Source: Struthio camelus
Lineage: Eukaryota; Chordata; Aves; Struthioniformes; Struthionidae
Length of the DNA: 64,000 nucleotides
Direction of reading: 5' to 3'
Assembly: GCF_040807025.1 (NCBI RefSeq)
Contig: NC_090956.1
Coordinates: 3,770,517 to 3,834,516 of the forward strand
This document shows, piece by piece, positions 60,316 through 64,000 of the stretch; position 1 is the first letter of the stretch; the number at the start of each line of letters is the position of its first letter. Position numbers and translations under genes: made by a program. The notes under the pieces are model-generated. The model was given only the letters and a program-made list of their open reading frames with translations, made no database searches and was not told where the DNA came from.

Positions 60316-62040
60316 CTGTAGGACGGTATCGATCTGTCTCTCAGGTGTTCTCGCTCTGCTTCACTGCCCAGCCTAAACACACCGTCCTGAGGGGGAGCCC
60401 TAAAGATGTGCTCAGTCTGCAGCTGCTTTCGGGGCCCATCAGATCTCAAAACACCTAACGGCAATGCCAGTGCTTGCACGATGCCGTCTTTCGGGAATCC
60501 TCTGTGCCTTCCTATGACAGGGGCCCAGGTGTTCTCACCTAGACAAGGGCTCTCCCCCAGTGGAAGATGTTCTTCGTGCCTTCGTGCCTTTACATAGATC
60601 TTATTACTGTGCATGGTGGTGTGCTACTGCTGCTGGTGATTTCATTCCCCGTTAAATCTTTGGCACGTCTTTTGAGGCTCACATCAGACAGGCAGACTGG
60701 TGGCAGCTCTTGGGTTTGGTGTGACATTGTCCACTCTGCAGGGATTACCGAGAGGTCCTGTTCCCATTTATGATGGTGGTTGCGATGGGCGGAGGGAAAG
60801 AAAGTGGCCATCTCATCTCACCCAGCAGAAGTGAAGTAGTAGCATTTCAGCCAAAGACAAACCGACCAGTTTGTCAAAGTGGTATCCTCCTTCTCCTATG
60901 TAAAGATCAAAACCAGTGGCCTGTGTTTTAACAGGCAGCTCTTTTGGGAGAAGTGTGCATGGAACAGTTTGAGAGATGTTTTCCCTCTCCTGATAGCTGC
61001 ACGTTAGCATGTATTAAATGCAGCTCTGCCCTGGCTTGTTTACCACTGCACAGATCATGTGCCTGACTCTGTCAGAAACGTTCTGGTAGGTGCGTGGCCG
61101 GGCGCTGTTCAGCAAGGTGCGTAGCTACGGCCGCCCTGACAGAGCAGAAATCACACAAAAAGCACTAGGTCAACCATTTGCCAAACAGCAAGCGCCGCGC
61201 GCTGGAAAGGACGCCGGAACAGGGGTCGGCTGCCTTGCACGGGGCTGTGCCGCGCCGCGCGCCGCGAAGCGCCGCACAGGCGGTGCCCTGGATGGCGGCG
61301 GTGGTCAGTTTGAGACCCCCAGTTTGAATCCCGGTGCAGATAGGAGGTGACCACACATGCAGTTGTCTTTTCCCTCCTACCCCAGGGCTGAGCCTTGAGC
61401 CGGGACAGCCCAGGATGCCCGAGTGCTGCAGTTCCCGGCTGTGTATTTACTGAAGCCGTAGCTCAGGAAGGGATAGTTGGTGGCGCAGAGTTACAAGTAG
61501 CGAAGGAGAGAAGAGGGCTTGGATCTCTCTGCAACACATTAATGATTAACACTGCACTCTGCTGTAGCAAAACAAAACTCCAAAGCACGAGGGATGCTGA
61601 AGGCCAGGACTGGGGAGCATTAGCCCAAACAGCACGGCTGTTCTCAGCACGGGGTGAAGATGTGCTGGCAGGTAGCGAGTGTGCCGGGGCTCACAGCCAG
61701 CTGGACAGAGCATCTGCGAGAGCCGGCACGATCGGAGCGAGAGGGAGCTGGTAGGACGGGGATGCTCCTTGCAGCTGTCTCAGGGCGGCAGCAGGCACGT
61801 CCGCAGAGCCTCGCGCTGCCGCCTGCGACGCTCCCAGCCCGTGGCCAGCCCTACGCCGGCGCCCGAGCCCGCTGCAAGCAGCGCGAGCCTGCCCGGCTGG
61901 CTCCGCGTCCAGCGCCGGCCGTCTCCGGGCCGGTTTGTTTTCTGTCTCTTCCCTGCGGTTTCCTCCCACCCTATGCTCAGGAAAAATGTCTCAGCGACTC
62001 CGAAGCGACCACGTGGCCCCGCTGGCCGATCCCCGGAGGA
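60316..62040. other. Intergenic, increasingly GC-rich
   Basis: No gene recognised. A CpG-dense patch occupies about 61,190-61,300, and CpG content rises again from about 61,690. Open frames on both strands overlap each other, are Ala/Arg/Pro-rich and resemble nothing known. Confidence 0.6.
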
Positions 62041-62046
62041 GCGGCA

Positions 62047-62140
62047 TGATGTAATCGTGGGCCCTGAGCCGTGATGCAGGATCACTCCACTGCGGGCCGC
62101 GGCGCTTATTGGCTGCGGCGCGCTGGTTCTACAGGCGGGG
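62047..62140. promoter_or_regulatory. Candidate sterol-responsive promoter cluster (SRE, NF-Y, GC box, CARE)
   Basis: ATCACTCCAC at 62,081-62,090 differs by one base from the LDLR-type SRE (ATCACCCCAC). An inverted CCAAT (ATTGG) at 62,108-62,112 lies 17 bp beyond it, the spacing usual for SREBP/NF-Y pairs. A GC box GGCGGGG lies at about 62,134. TGATGTAAT at 62,047-62,055 matches the ATF4/CEBP CARE consensus TGATGNAAT. More CCAAT boxes follow near 62,197-62,208. By vertebrate gene order SREBF1 lies downstream of TOM1L2 and its own promoter is SREBP-activated, but no SREBF1 coding exon was found here. Confidence 0.5.
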
Positions 62141-63680
62141 TTTTCCCTGCCCGCCACCCCGCTTCCCCCGGGGCGCCCCACCCCGCGTGGCATCCATTGG
62201 CCACCCAATCCATCCCTGCCCACGGGTGGCCGGCCGTGTTGCTTAACCGTCCTTCCCCATGGTGCGCAGGATGTTATTTGTTTGCTTTGGTCCCCTGGAC
62301 CGCAGCAGAGCACCGTGCGCAGGGCCCCGGGGCGCGCGTGCCCCCCGCCCCGGCTCGGGGGGAGGGATGGGGATGGGGAAGGCACCTTGCACGCTCCCGC
62401 TCCGGCCGCCCCTTGCTCCCTGCCTGGCGCGAAAAGAAAGCCGTGTTTATGTGCGTGTGTGTGTTTTCCCCTCCCATGTCTCACGGGGGCAGGCTGTGCT
62501 GCAGGTCTTGCGTGTGGGTTATTAAAGGCGTGTGACCCCCGTATTCACGCAAGGCTGCTTTACGCTCCTCGCGGGGACGCGACACCATCCATTGCCCCAC
62601 CGCGGCGCTCCAAAACCCGGCTGGAAGCCGGCCTCATCCCTCTGCGGTGCGCTGCCCACAGTAAGTGCCTTCCCGCAAGAGAAGGGAAACCTCCTGCTGT
62701 CGTGCAGCCCGACTGTTCCCCAGGGAGCTTAGAAGACGGCGGGTGAGAGCACACAGCCCCCTGCACAGCCCCAGGCCGGCTGTACCGTCGCTGGCCTCGA
62801 TGCTTTTGCGGGATATGCGCCCACAGCTCTGTCCAGAGCCCCGTGCGCGCGCCGGGCGCTCTGTCCGCGGCCTCCTACGAGCTGCTCCAAGGCCTGTCCC
62901 GGGGATGCCGCCCCCATTGAAGACCTGCAGCCTCCCCCTAAAAGGTTCGAAGCCTGAGGGGAGAGGTTTTTTTTGGTGCACCCAATATTAATTAATGCAC
63001 AGGTAGCTTTAGGTTGCGTTTGGTGGTGCAGAAGAGGAGTGGGTGAACTTTTTTTGGGGGGAGGGGGATGTTGCAGTGCATTTTCTTTTCCCAAATTGCT
63101 CCTGATGGGAACACAAGACACCCAGCTCTGCAGGGTCTGGCAGCCCCGGCTCAGCCCAACGTGAGCCCCCCCGGCTGAGCCCCAGTTCCTGCGCCTCGTG
63201 GGCAGCAGCCGGGCTGACCCTGAAGCCACCAGCGGTTTTCCCAGTTCCCAGTGACAATTCGCCTCCTTGGTGGCCCAGGGGCTGGAGGCACCGAGGCTGC
63301 CGAGCGCCAGGAGGCTGCGTGGGCTCGGCTGGGGCTCGGAGGGCAGCAATGGCCCTTTGGTGCCTGCTGCTGGTCCCTAAGGGAGGCCAGGGGGGTCTCG
63401 GGCTCCCCAGCGAGGCTGCAGGGGAAGGCTGTGGTCAGGTGCCGGTGCAGGACATGCTCCAGAGCTGGGGCACGGGGACAATCCCCCTGCACAGGGAAGG
63501 GGGACAGACCGCACATCTGTCTTCCCAGGGAAAGCAGATGTTCTCAGCCCGTCCGCTGCCCCGGGGAATTGCAGGAGCCCTGAGACAGGACGTGCTGGGC
63601 CAACCTCACCCTGGCACGGGGCCGCTGAAAGGTGCTGGGGGGCTTCTGCAGGCTCCTTCGCCCCTCTTCCCCCCTAAGGC
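62141..63680. other. GC-rich intergenic or 5' flanking sequence
   Basis: CpG-rich to about 62,900, then less so. I looked for the short first coding exons of SREBP-1a and SREBP-1c and did not find them. Open frames here are composition-driven. An ATTAATTAAT palindrome lies near 62,988. Confidence 0.5.
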
Positions 63681-63689
63681 TGGCCCTCC

Positions 63690-64000
63690 AGCCTGCTTCC
63701 ACCTCCGCCTCTCCGCCCAAACCGGGCCTAGGCGGTATTTAGCGCCCAGCCCGAGTATTTGGTGCCTGCCCCGGGGGGTGCCGCCTGCCCCGGGGGATGA
63801 TGCGCAGCCCGGGGGATGGAGGCGCCTCGCTCCCTGCCGGGCTCGGGGCCGGGGCCGGGGCCGGGGCCGGGGCGGGGTGTCCTCCGCGGGGCGGGCCGAG
63901 GCGGTGGGCCCGCCTCTCGCCTCCGCCTCGCCTCCCCTGCCCGGTATCAGGTTTGGGCACGGTCCGCGGGCGCAACTTCGCGGTTAATTCCCCCTCCTCT
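63690..64000. promoter_or_regulatory. CpG island at the right edge
   Basis: Very GC-rich, with repeated GC boxes (GGGGCGGG, GGGCGGGCC) and a short GGGGCC tandem run. It is probably the start of a promoter island that continues past the window; by synteny it may be SREBF1. No coding exon is visible. Confidence 0.5.
63844..63876. repeat. (GGGGCC)n hexanucleotide run
   Basis: About five GGGGCC units ending in GGGGCGGGG. This is the same unit as the C9orf72 repeat and a strong G-quadruplex former; here it is short. Confidence 0.9.

Noticed and set aside
61270-61345. tRNA-like B-box (GTTTGAATCCC)
   Set aside because: The flanking bases do not form a five-pair T-stem and no acceptor or anticodon arm could be drawn.
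61780-62484. 234-codon - strand frame
   Set aside because: CpG-island composition artefact. It overlaps frames on the other strand and the sterol-type motif cluster, with no domain.
63319-63987. 222-codon + strand frame
   Set aside because: GC-rich composition; Pro/Gly/Arg-rich with a GR repeat from the GGGGCC run; no recognisable domain.
62141-64000. First exon of SREBF1 (1a or 1c form)
   Set aside because: Searched for the short N-terminal coding exons and did not find them. The exon may lie beyond the window or differ in this bird.

Overview
This window is vertebrate nuclear DNA, almost certainly from a bird. It carries single-copy intron-rich sequence with few interspersed repeats. The repeats I recognise are CR1 LINE fragments: a fairly young avian-type CR1 3' end near 43.6 kb and an old, decayed CR1 near 36.2-36.85 kb. 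Nearly the whole window is one gene, TOM1L2 (target of Myb1 like 2 membrane trafficking protein), on the + strand. I could place all 15 coding exons (start codon 1442, stop codon ending 54542). Joined, they give 1,524 nt, or 507 codons plus stop, the length I know for human TOM1L2, with every junction in phase and GT/AG at every intron.

Layout. 1-560 is AT-rich with nothing recognisable. 560-1440 is a CpG-rich divergent promoter. It has five same-orientation CCAAT boxes (plus a GCAAT variant) at about 32-bp spacing, a CACGTG E-box, and an RFX/X-box-like site on the left flank. The gene expected to the left on the - strand, by vertebrate gene order, is the cilia gene DRC3 (LRRC48), but no DRC3 coding exon is visible. 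Exon 1 (1442-1493) is followed directly by a G-rich minisatellite (about 1560-2260) and the 20.9-kb intron 1. Exons 2-5 (22.4-28.8 kb) encode the VHS domain. Exon 6 is a linker, exons 7-9 (30.7-36.2 kb) the GAT domain, and exons 10-15 (37.5-54.5 kb) the acidic clathrin/myosin VI-binding tail. The 3'UTR is long (54,543 to about 60,315) and ends at an AATAAA. From 60.3 to 64 kb is GC-rich intergenic DNA with a compact SRE + NF-Y + GC-box cluster at 62.05-62.14 kb. By synteny this may belong to SREBF1, whose coding exons are not in the window.

TOM1L2 is an adaptor of the endosomal sorting pathway. VHS and GAT bind ubiquitinated cargo and Tollip, and the tail recruits clathrin and myosin VI. I see no novel multi-gene system. 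The most useful observations concern regulation and structure: the regularly spaced NF-Y promoter with a GC-skew flip, the minisatellite that changes from a 40-bp to a 58-bp higher-order unit, the exon 9 acceptor embedded in a TA microsatellite, a possible CR1-associated alternative terminal exon after exon 9, a frame-neutral exon carrying the myosin VI motif, a decayed C2H2 zinc-finger relic, and a sterol-type promoter cluster.
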